Origin: Erwinia_E haradaeae_H
GTDB lineage: Bacteria > Pseudomonadota > Gammaproteobacteria > Enterobacterales > Enterobacteriaceae
Length of the DNA: 64,000 nucleotides
Assembly: GCF_900698885.1 (NCBI RefSeq)
Contig: NZ_LR217705.1
Coordinates: 620,001 to 684,000, forward strand
Direction of reading: 5' to 3'
Position numbers and translations under genes: made by a program. The notes beneath the pieces are model-generated. The model saw only the letters and a list, made by a program, of their open reading frames with translations. It was not told where the DNA came from and did no database searches. Positions 18,635-26,947 of this stretch are shown here, piece by piece (position 1 is the stretch's first letter; each line of letters opens with the position of its first letter).

Positions 18635-19463
18635 GGAAGCGTCCTTAATGAAAAATAATTACAATGTTGTGATGACCTTTAAAACAAAATAAAATTATAT
18701 TGTGCGTATGTTATATGATAATTAGAGGTCGGTGATATATAATATGTTTATACTACTTATTTTATTAGTTAGACTATCACATTTTATAGCATGTATAGTC
18801 TATATGTGAGATATATAAAATATTTTTTTGCTACGCGTTATATTTTCCTGCTGTTTATTGAAAATATAGAAGTTTTCTTAGAGCAGCTTTTTGTAAAAAT
18901 ATTTCTACAGAGCTATTTAATACACATCCTTCAAAATATAACTCTATTAATTGTCAGATCTAATATATTTTTATTAATTTTGGACTTTTGTGAAATAGTA
19001 GACAATCCCTGAAGGGTATTTAAATTTATTTTTAAAGAAATAATATTTATTATTATATTTTACGTCTATCAATTACAACACAGATTGGTCTCTTTTGTTT
19101 TAACTTACTAAATTTTACAGCTTTAACACCTAATTAAGTGTTATTTTTTTATTTTCACTTATTTTCTATGAATTTATTGTTTTTTATACTTATTTCATAA
19201 TACATCACCGTAAAGCATGTGACGATAATATTTAGATTATTCTTAATCTAAATGATTAAGCTTGGTTTATACTATATGAGGAATCTGTTAACCCATGATC
19301 ACATAAAGTATAAGTAGCATCTAATCATAACCACTACTCTATTAGTAAATTTTTCACCTTACTAGAAAAATCATTTAATTTCTCTCTGAAAAGATTAATA
19401 CCAATTCTGTATGTTACAGACCACAATTATTTATTAAATAATTAACTTAATGCTTTAGTTATA
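18635..19463. other. 0.8-kb spacer between tgt and secD; yajC missing
   Basis: Escherichia has queA-tgt-yajC-secD-secF. The stretch between tgt and secD is big enough for yajC (about 330 bases) but I see no YajC-like frame on the minus strand. A 73-codon hydrophobic frame on the plus strand (18791-19012) looks like chance. A perfect 10-bp hairpin lies at 19230-19253. Confidence 0.6.
19230..19253. repeat. Perfect 10-bp hairpin between tgt and secD
   Basis: ATTTAGATTA (19230-19239), a 4-base loop, TAATCTAAAT (19244-19253). It lies about 210 bases past the tgt stop codon on the tgt strand. No T-run follows. Confidence 0.75.
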
Positions 19464-20573
19464 CTATGTAGCGTAACCAGTCTTATCGTAAAACTGATTA
19501 ATAAATGTTTTAAATGTACCTTCTGAAATTGCTTTTCGTATATTTAACATCAAATCCTGATAATAATGCAAATTATGAATTGTATTTAAGCGTGCACCTA
19601 AGATGTCATGACAACGATCAAGATGATATAAATAAGAACGACTATAATTTTTACAAGTATAGCAGTTACATTCAGGATCAAGTACTAACGTATCATCTTT
19701 ATATCTTGCATTGCGGATATTCACTACACCATTAGAAACAAAAATACATCCATTACGGGCATGACGGGTAGGAACTACACAATCAAACATATCCACACCA
19801 CAAGATACAGCTTTTACAATATCCTGAGGCTTACCAACGCCCATTAGATAACGAGGCTTTTTTTGAGGCAATATTGAGCAGGCATGCTGAAGAATGCGAT
19901 GCATGTCCTTTTTTGGCTCTCCAACCGCTAAACCCCCTATAGCATATCCGTCAAATCCAATATCTAATAAACCTTGCATGGATATCTCTCTTAAATCTTC
20001 GTACATACCTCCCTGAGTAATACCAAATAATGCATTGGGATTACCTAAAAAATTAAAGTAACTCCGACTACGTTGCGCCCAACGCAGTGACATTTCCATA
20101 GAGTTTTTGCTATAGCTCCAAGAAGATGGATACGGGATGCATTCATCAAAAATCATAGCAATGTCAGCATTTAGTATATATTGTATTTCCATTGATTTCT
20201 CTGGATCAAGAAAAACAGAGTCACCATTAATTGGATTACGAAAATAAACCCCTTTCTCACTAATTTTATTAATTCCCTTCAAACTAAAAACTTGAAACCC
20301 TCCTGAGTCAGTAAGAATCGGGCCTTTCCAGTGCATAAAGTTATGTAAATCTCCATTTATTTTAATAATTCTCAATCCAGGGCGTAACCATAAATGAAAT
20401 GCATTGCTAAGAATTATATGAGTACCTGCCTCTTGAAGCTCTTCTGATGTGAGCCCTTTAATAACTCCATAGGTTCCAACCGGCATAAATACTGGTGTCT
20501 CTACTATACCATTTTGAAAAATTACTTGACCACGACGAGCGTGTCCATCAGTAGCATCTAGCTTGAATTGCAC
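19464..20573 (-). CDS. tgt: tRNA-guanine transglycosylase
   Basis: Exchanges guanine-34 in the anticodons of tRNA Asp, Asn, His and Tyr for the queuine precursor preQ1. The 369 residues contain the substrate-binding DSGGFQVFSL (about 89-98), GGLAVGEP and the catalytic region VDMFDCVVPTRHARNG, and the zinc site CNCYTCKNYSRSYLYHL-like with its later His (about 300-330). Length is close to Escherichia (375). ATG at 20573. queA, which finishes queuosine and precedes tgt in Escherichia, is absent upstream; unless it is elsewhere, tRNAs would stop at preQ1. Confidence 0.97.
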   Translation of the reverse strand: MQFKLDATDGHARRGQVIFQNGIVETPVFMPVGTYGVIKGLTSEELQEAGTHIILSNAFHLWLRPGLRIIKINGDLHNFMHWKGPILTDSGGFQVFSLKGINKISEKGVYFRNPINGDSVFLDPEKSMEIQYILNADIAMIFDECIPYPSSWSYSKNSMEMSLRWAQRSRSYFNFLGNPNALFGITQGGMYEDLREISMQGLLDIGFDGYAIGGLAVGEPKKDMHRILQHACSILPQKKPRYLMGVGKPQDIVKAVSCGVDMFDCVVPTRHARNGCIFVSNGVVNIRNARYKDDTLVLDPECNCYTCKNYSRSYLYHLDRCHDILGARLNTIHNLHYYQDLMLNIRKAISEGTFKTFINQFYDKTGYAT

Positions 20574-20994
20574 CTGTCCTCCATCAAATTTTACTTATAA
20601 ATACATTGTAATATACTTTCAATATATACTATACGACATTAATACGTATATTATTAGTTTTACATTTCTTAAATTTAATTATTAACTAAAAAAGAAATAA
20701 AAAGTACTCTTTTAATATTTATATCTTTGAGTAAATGTTTTATTTAATGTGTTTATTTTTAAAATAAAAAATTATTTTATGTTTAAGATTAATATTAAAG
20801 TTTATATAATCATACGATACCTATAGTAATCAATACGCACAAATAACTTGAGAAAAATTACAACACTTAATGACACATTGATATTAGTAAATAAATATAT
20901 ATATTTTAAATTTTTTATAAAAAGATTTTTTATACAAGCATATATAATTTTTATTTTTAACTAAAAATAAAATTTTATCTAAGTACTTAAAATT
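20574..20994. other. Divergent spacer between tgt and ydiK
   Basis: 421 bases, almost pure A+T, holding the start regions of tgt (minus) and ydiK (plus). Many TATAAT-like strings exist, so no promoter can be chosen by eye. No trace of queA seen. Confidence 0.5.
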
Positions 20995-22104
20995 ATGGTT
21001 TTTAATGAAAAAATGCAAAAAAATAGAGATCTAGTAAATATTATCTTCTCATTTTTTTTTATCTCTTTTATGAGCATGATGTGTTTATGGATACTAAAAC
21101 CATTTATTATTGGTTTCACCTGGGGTGGCATAATAGTTATCGCTACGTGGCCCCTGTTTCTTAAAACTCAACGTGTATTTTGGAATATAAGGTTTCTCGC
21201 TATTTCAGTTATGGCATTAACTTTAATTTTAGTTTTTGTTATTCCAATTATCTTGTTTATTCACAGTGTTATTAAAAATAGCAGTCTTCTTATCATTTGG
21301 TTAAATACTAATCACTTTAAAAGTCCTGAATTATATTGGTTAAATAGTATTCCAATAGTAGGGCAAAAATTTTATTTATATTATCATAATCTTGTTGATA
21401 CTAGCGGCAAAACACTAATTTCACAGTTACAACCATACATTGGTCGTACCACCAGTTTTATTGTTAGTCAAGCTGAGCATTTAGGCCATTTCATGATCCA
21501 TTTAGGGCTCATGATAACTTCTAGTATATTTTTTTACTGGTTTGGTGATAAGATAGAAAATTACATTCAATGTCTTTCTGTTAGGGTTGCACCACGTTAT
21601 GGTAAGACTACAATTTTACTCGGAATACAGGCGATAAGAGCTGTAGCTTGTGGAGTGGTTATTACTGGATGTACGCAAGGATTACTAGGTGGCATTGGAT
21701 TAAGTATATCAGGCATTCCTTTTTCAACTATTTTAACTGTAGTAATTATTTTTTCATGTTTAGTTCAGTTAGGGTCTCTGATTATATTAATTCCGGCAAT
21801 TATTTGGTTATATTGGACAAGTAATAATACCGAAGGAACAGTATTATTGATCTGGAGTGTTCTAATAGGCGCTTTAGAGATTTTTTTACGTTCATTTTTA
21901 ATTAAAAAAGGGATAGATTTACCTATAATGTTAATTCTTGTCGGTATCATTGGGGGTTTGCTTTCTTTTGGTATAATTGGGTTATTTGTGGGTCCTGTGG
22001 TTTTAGCGGTATCCTATCAACTGATTCTATCTTGGATAAAACAAACTCCTACATTATGTGATAACGATGTTAATCTAATGGATCAGAGTAAGATTGAAAA
22101 GTAA
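20995..22104 (+). CDS. ydiK: AI-2E family membrane transporter YdiK-like
   Basis: Belongs to the AI-2E transporter (PerM/YdiK) family of inner-membrane proteins. The 369 residues match Escherichia YdiK (370) end to end: two N-terminal membrane hairpins (about 12-85), a soluble middle part with WLNSIPIVGQKFY, then five or more membrane segments with VVITGCTQGLLGGIGL, PAIIWLYWTS and GIIGLFVGPVVLAVSY. The family is named for autoinducer-2 export, but YdiK's substrate is not known, and some relatives are sodium/proton antiporters. The ATG at 20995 fits the alignment; no clear ribosome site. It stands alone, convergent with pgpB. Its retention in a shrinking genome is notable. Confidence 0.9.
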   Translation: MVFNEKMQKNRDLVNIIFSFFFISFMSMMCLWILKPFIIGFTWGGIIVIATWPLFLKTQRVFWNIRFLAISVMALTLILVFVIPIILFIHSVIKNSSLLIIWLNTNHFKSPELYWLNSIPIVGQKFYLYYHNLVDTSGKTLISQLQPYIGRTTSFIVSQAEHLGHFMIHLGLMITSSIFFYWFGDKIENYIQCLSVRVAPRYGKTTILLGIQAIRAVACGVVITGCTQGLLGGIGLSISGIPFSTILTVVIIFSCLVQLGSLIILIPAIIWLYWTSNNTEGTVLLIWSVLIGALEIFLRSFLIKKGIDLPIMLILVGIIGGLLSFGIIGLFVGPVVLAVSYQLILSWIKQTPTLCDNDVNLMDQSKIEK

Positions 22105-22162
22105 ATTATTATTCGATTAATTTAAAAAATCATTTAACTATGCCGACCTATTGTAAAACAAT

Positions 22163-22308
22163 AAAAAAATCAGTTAATAAAATAACTACTAATTTAATTT
22201 ATAAAAATTAAAAAATATAATCATTAAGTTATTTTAAAAAAAATCACCTTTAAATATTTTAATAAAAAATGCTAAATTTGATTGTTAAAAACAAAAAAAT
22301 CAGTTAAT
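22163..22308. repeat. Direct repeat pair between ydiK and pgpB
   Basis: The 16-base string AAAAAAATCAGTTAAT occurs at 22163-22178 and again at 22293-22308, 130 bases apart, in the convergent spacer. A small hairpin TATTGT/ACAATA lies just before the first copy. This could be a decayed local duplication. Confidence 0.6.
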
Positions 22309-22341
22309 TATATAACAATTTAGAGATCGCCTTTGATTTAT

Positions 22342-23085
22342 TTATTGTATCTTTTGTTTGTTAATATTACTAAGTATTAAAGCTTTCGCACGATGTAATA
22401 AAAAAATTGCTAGAGTAACTATCAACCAACTGAGCATAATAGCAGCTAACAAATCTTTTGGCCAGTGCATGCCTAATAAGAGTCGGCTACCCATGACAGC
22501 TACAGCCCAGATCAGTAGAAGCAGAATAAAAAAATAGCAATGACGCGACCAAAGAAGACCCACCCCTAATAATGCCCAAGTAGTAACAAATAGCGTATGA
22601 CCAGAAGGAAAAGAAAACTTACTGGCAGAAAACCAGTGATGCATTAAACGAGGCGAGATATTTTTGTTATAAGATAGAATCTTATACAGATTTTTTCGCG
22701 ATTCTGCATATTGTTGCTTACGATATTTATGTATCTCTGAAGAATAATTCTTTGCAATCCATACATCATAAGGACGAAGTGATTGAATTTGATTCTTTAA
22801 TAGACTTTTTACACTTTGCCCAACTAATGAAATAAAAGCTAAAAAAACTAATAGTAATAATAGAGGATATGGGCGAGATTTTAAACAAAAAGAAAAATAA
22901 CCGAAAAGAAAAATATTAGTTAAAATAACCCAAGGATAGGTAGCAGATTCAGTAATCCAAAGCGCTAACTTAATGTTAGAACTCATGTTGACAGGTTCCC
23001 ATTGCCATCCAGATAGAGCCACTGCTATGGGCATGAATAATAATACTAATGTCGTGATAGTAATATATTTTATAGTTTTTATCAC
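22342..23085 (-). CDS. pgpB: Phosphatidylglycerophosphatase B / undecaprenyl-diphosphate phosphatase
   Basis: A PAP2-family membrane phosphatase that dephosphorylates phosphatidylglycerophosphate and recycles undecaprenyl diphosphate for wall synthesis. All three catalytic motifs are present: KNQIQSLRP (about 97), PSGH (about 160) and SRLLLGMHWPKD (about 200), between six membrane segments. The frame is open to 23163, but I choose the GTG at 23085: AAGG lies five bases upstream, and the protein then begins level with Escherichia PgpB, giving 247 residues (254 there). It is divergent from ribA, as in Escherichia. Confidence 0.94.
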   Translation of the reverse strand: MIKTIKYITITTLVLLFMPIAVALSGWQWEPVNMSSNIKLALWITESATYPWVILTNIFLFGYFSFCLKSRPYPLLLLLVFLAFISLVGQSVKSLLKNQIQSLRPYDVWIAKNYSSEIHKYRKQQYAESRKNLYKILSYNKNISPRLMHHWFSASKFSFPSGHTLFVTTWALLGVGLLWSRHCYFFILLLLIWAVAVMGSRLLLGMHWPKDLLAAIMLSWLIVTLAIFLLHRAKALILSNINKQKIQ

Positions 23086-23768
23086 AGAGACCTTGTTTAA
23101 TATAAATTCAGATAGTGATATCTCAATTGTGTAAGAATTTTTAAAACTAAATAAAGCTATCAATCTTAAATAGTCTGTATGTAATGCATATTACTAGATA
23201 AATATAATAATATTATTTACAACATGAAATGTATACATAATGTTATTATACCATAATATTATCTCGTATCTACTAATCAAGTTTTATCAGAATATCTCGT
23301 TAGTCTGGTTCTTATGACATACAATGCAATCTTATCATGAAGTTAGTGGCTTAGGGGCACACTATTTTTACTTGAATATTTTATCTTTTAATCGTAAAAA
23401 GCAACATCTAAAATAAAAAAAGAAGATCAATATTTTTTGATTTCCTGTTATACTATACCTTTCTAATATCTATCAAAAAATATAGTAGAATTAAAATTAA
23501 CTAGATTTTTTATTTTTTGTAATTAAACTATGGTCACGCCACTGAATAATAAGAATTCTTCTTGTTTAAATAAATAATTGAAATATTAAACTATATTTAA
23601 TAGAAATGTATTTCTATATTAGATAATATCAATAAAAATAAAATTTTATGAATTTTATAATGATAATGACAAAATAAGTCAAAGTTTAAATATGATTTGA
23701 CTTTATTTATAATTATATTTTAAGTAAAAACATCATATGTTATTTGATGAATTCATAAAACAAAAAGA

Positions 23769-23828
23769 ATACTGAACCTACTTAATCTATTTATAGATAT
23801 ACTGAACCTACTTAATCTATTTATAGAT
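23769..23828. repeat. 30-base tandem duplication
   Basis: The 30-base unit starting ATACTGAACCTACTTAATC occupies 23769-23798 and is repeated exactly at 23799-23828. It lies in the pgpB-ribA spacer, not in any frame. Identity of the copies suggests a recent event, or an assembly slip. Confidence 0.9.
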
Positions 23829-24288
23829 AAAGATAAAAGGTCAACATTAAAATAATTTATTGATACTTATTTGTGATCTATGCTAATACATAACATTACG
23901 AAATATTATATTTAAAAAATTATATAAATTATATAAATTATTCTTCTTACTTTTGTAAAAAAAAGCAAGATCAGCGTGTAGACTAGCGTTATTAATCTAA
24001 TTATTTTAAAATTACTCATAAAATGAGATAATTAATTCGCAACCTAAAAGTGTTCTGAGCATTAACCAGAAAACATCACATGCTACTATTTGTTTTACTA
24101 TACTATAATACGTGTATCACTATATTTCTATTACTATAGGAAATACATATGATTCTCATATAACATTAATTTTAATTGACTTCATAAGAGTCCTCAATTA
24201 TTAAAGTTATATGGTATATATATTGCATGAAGTTAGTAATGTTGCAACAGAACGTGGTTGATTTATTATTGCGTATCGTTTGATTATT

Positions 24289-24302
24289 ATTGTATATACA
24301 AT
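24289..24302. promoter_or_regulatory. 14-base palindrome before ribA, possible operator
   Basis: ATTGTATATACAAT is a perfect palindrome 36 bases before the ribA start. It could be a protein-binding site or chance in A+T-rich DNA. No known operator recognised. Confidence 0.25.
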
Positions 24303-24338
24303 CAATCCGCGTAACCTTAAGATTTTATGGGGATTTAT

Positions 24339-24929
24339 ATGCAACTTAAACAAGTAGCAGAAGCAAATCTCCCTACACCTTTTGGAGATTTTATTATAGT
24401 GGGTTTCGAGGAACTCAGGACTAGAAGGGACCACATCGCTTTAGTATTTGGGGATATATCCACTACCATGTCTGTTCTAGCGCGTGTTCACTCAGAATGT
24501 CTGACAGGCGATTCGTTATTTAGTCTCCGCTGTGATTGTGGCTTTCAATTAAAGGAAGCGATGAGGCAAATTTCTGAACAAAAAAGTGGCATTTTACTTT
24601 ACCACCGCCAGGAAGGACGAAATATTGGACTATTAAATAAAATACGCGCTTATACTCTTCAAGATGAGGGATACGATACAGTAGAAGCAAACCATCAATT
24701 AGGTTTTGCAGCTGATGAGCGTGATTTTACTATATGTGCGGATATGTTCAAACTACTAGGAGTGCAAAATATTCGACTATTAACTAATAATCCACATAAA
24801 GTAAAAAAGCTTACTGAAGCTGGAATCAAGATCATTGAACGCGTGCCTTTAATTGTTGGACGAAATCCAAATAATACGCATTACCTAGATACTAAGGCGA
24901 TTAAGCTAGGACACCTTTTTATGCAATAA
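24339..24929 (+). CDS. ribA: GTP cyclohydrolase II
   Basis: Opens GTP to the pyrimidine precursor that starts riboflavin synthesis, giving FMN and FAD, a vitamin a symbiont may also share with its host. The 196 residues equal Escherichia RibA in length. The zinc site (HSECLTGDSLFSLRCDCGFQ, cysteines near 54, 65 and 67), YHRQEGRNIGLLNKIRAY and RVPLIVGRNP are intact. I choose the ATG at 24339 (MQLKQVAEANLP), five bases after GGGGA; an ATG four codons earlier has no such site. No FMN riboswitch is seen upstream. Other rib genes are outside the window. Confidence 0.98.
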   Translation: MQLKQVAEANLPTPFGDFIIVGFEELRTRRDHIALVFGDISTTMSVLARVHSECLTGDSLFSLRCDCGFQLKEAMRQISEQKSGILLYHRQEGRNIGLLNKIRAYTLQDEGYDTVEANHQLGFAADERDFTICADMFKLLGVQNIRLLTNNPHKVKKLTEAGIKIIERVPLIVGRNPNNTHYLDTKAIKLGHLFMQ

Positions 24930-26947
24930 ACAGCTATTTTTACTAAGAGCAGATGATAATGTTTTTCTATAAGATATAAAATATCTATACTTAGTCGATT
25001 TTTTATACAATTTATTTGGAATTTTGGATAATATTATCTCAGTATAAGAGAGAAATGTTATTATCGACGATTTTATTATTAATGGACTAATATTAATTCA
25101 GATATGCATCCTATAAAAATAATATTAAATCTTCTAGTACTGCTAAGTCTCTTTGTAGTATTCGACTCTTATCATCCAATTAGATATCAATCAGACTATT
25201 ATCCTATTTTATAGCTATATATTTAAATAAAAAATTTTCTAAAAATATTAAAAACGATAAAGTAAAAGATGATAACAAGCTATTTCTACTCCATATTTAA
25301 ATCAACTAAATCTATCCAAGTATTTTATAAAAAATCATTTTACGCCTAATAAAAATTAACTATGTCTATAACTATAGAAACAGAGAATATAGGCTTATGA
25401 CGTGTTATTTTACTATAGGTCCTTGTATGATGCAAAATATATATATTACAAGAGCAACCGCGCTAGATCTAATGAAAATATTTATTTTGTGCTGAATTGT
25501 GTGCAGCTTTACCATAAGTTTTAAACTTACATTAAGCGCATGCCCTAGTTAGAAATTATTTTCAGAACGTACTATATAATAGTCACTCTCAATTAGGCGT
25601 TTGATCACCTTTTTATTAGCAGTTTTGAATAAAACTAGCAAGATACTATGACTAGTAAAATAAAGTTGACATATGATGTAATAAACTAGCTGCTTTATAA
25701 GCTAAAAATAAGAACACCACATTACGTTCAGGTTTTTTATAAAAATCATTATTTGTTATAGAAACAATCTAAAACGCAACATTGGTAGATTATACCAATA
25801 TCAGTAATAAATTATCTGTTAAATTAACACATTAGAAAAAATCATAATCAAAACTTATTCAATACTGAATGTATAAGGATTTATGTTATATGTGACTTAT
25901 TCTGAGTTCTGATAATAATGTGCATGACTAGATGACTAATTTTATTATCGATATGCGTGTTATGATAGATGATGCTCATCATCTAGATCAGATACTCTGA
26001 ATAAAAATACAAAAGACGTGTAGCGTATCTTTATCAGAAGTGAGTTAAAAAGCTAAGGTATATAAAAATTCTTGAATTAAGTTATTTTAATATATTCGTA
26101 ATTATTATTTATCATTATGTAATCTAATTACACGCTCATAGTAAATTTTTCGTATATCTTCTTATATGTATATATAAAATAAACCCATAGTTTATATTTT
26201 TATATAAACGATTATATCAAATTTTATAAGTGAAATAATATTTTTTATAAAAAATTTTATTGGCACCATGACGGTAATCAATTATCTCAATATTTCAATG
26301 CTTAGATTAAATGCTTAGAATGGGATTGGATTAACTTTAAAAATATTTCTATATCACCAGTGTCATTATATGACATTATTATCTTAATAAAATAAAAAAA
26401 TCCAATCCAACGTAGACAGTCAGTTTCATTGATAAGGCCATAAACAGTAAAAATTATCCTAATATAAAAGTATATACCTAATGTTATTGTTTTATATTTC
26501 CGCAGTACATTTAGTATAGATAAAGAATCATTTTATAAAGGTTCTTGTCTTCATATAGATATTAGAGATGATATTCTAATATTTAGCGCCTTATTTCCGT
26601 GCACAAATATGTAGTAATCTACATATTTACATATATATAAGGTAAAGTAATTGCACAATATCAAGTAAAACATAAAACAAATTTTACCTAGAATGCTTAA
26701 AAATATAAAAATACTATATGCATTATTTTAAAAAATAATAGGTGCATACTATATACACTTGAGGATTATCAACTGATTGAAGAGAACATAAAGGTATTGC
26801 ACATTAACCGAACGGAAGATAACAAAATTTTAGAAATAAAAAATAAACTAAAATAATTACAGATTTAAGCGAATAAGGTAGAATATATAGGAAAAGTATG
26901 ACATGCAATAAAAAAACAGAACATTCTGCGCTTGAAATAAATATTTC
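24930..26947. other. 2.0-kb spacer between ribA and mrcB
   Basis: No gene recognised. In Escherichia hrpB precedes mrcB; no trace is visible. It contains a 9-bp near-palindrome TAGATGATG/CATCATCTA (25966-25985), a short tandem repeat of ATGCTTAGA (about 26309-26339) and the nested inverted repeat at 26323-26408. Confidence 0.6.
26323..26408. repeat. Long-range 10-bp inverted repeat with an inner hairpin
   Basis: GGATTGGATT (26323-26332) and AATCCAATCC (26399-26408) are exact inverted copies 66 bases apart. Between them TGTCAT-TAT-ATGACA forms an inner 6-bp hairpin (about 26360-26375). The arms are richer in G+C than the surrounding spacer. Could be an RNA structure, a relic of a mobile end, or chance. 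Confidence 0.7.

Larger units (their letters stand above)
23086..24338. other. 1.25-kb divergent spacer between pgpB and ribA
   Basis: No gene seen. It contains an exact 30-base tandem duplication (23769-23828), a shorter A+T duplication around 23918-23940 and a 14-base palindrome close to ribA (24289-24302). TTGACT at about 24177 with TATTAA 17 bases later is a weak promoter candidate for ribA. Confidence 0.55.

Noticed and set aside
18791..19012. 73-codon hydrophobic frame in the tgt-secD gap
   Set aside because: It has the opposite strand to yajC, no ribosome site, and the Phe/Ile/Leu/Tyr-rich make-up expected from A+T-rich random sequence.
24207..24434. 75-codon minus-strand frame over the ribA start
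   Set aside because: Mostly antisense to ribA and its leader.
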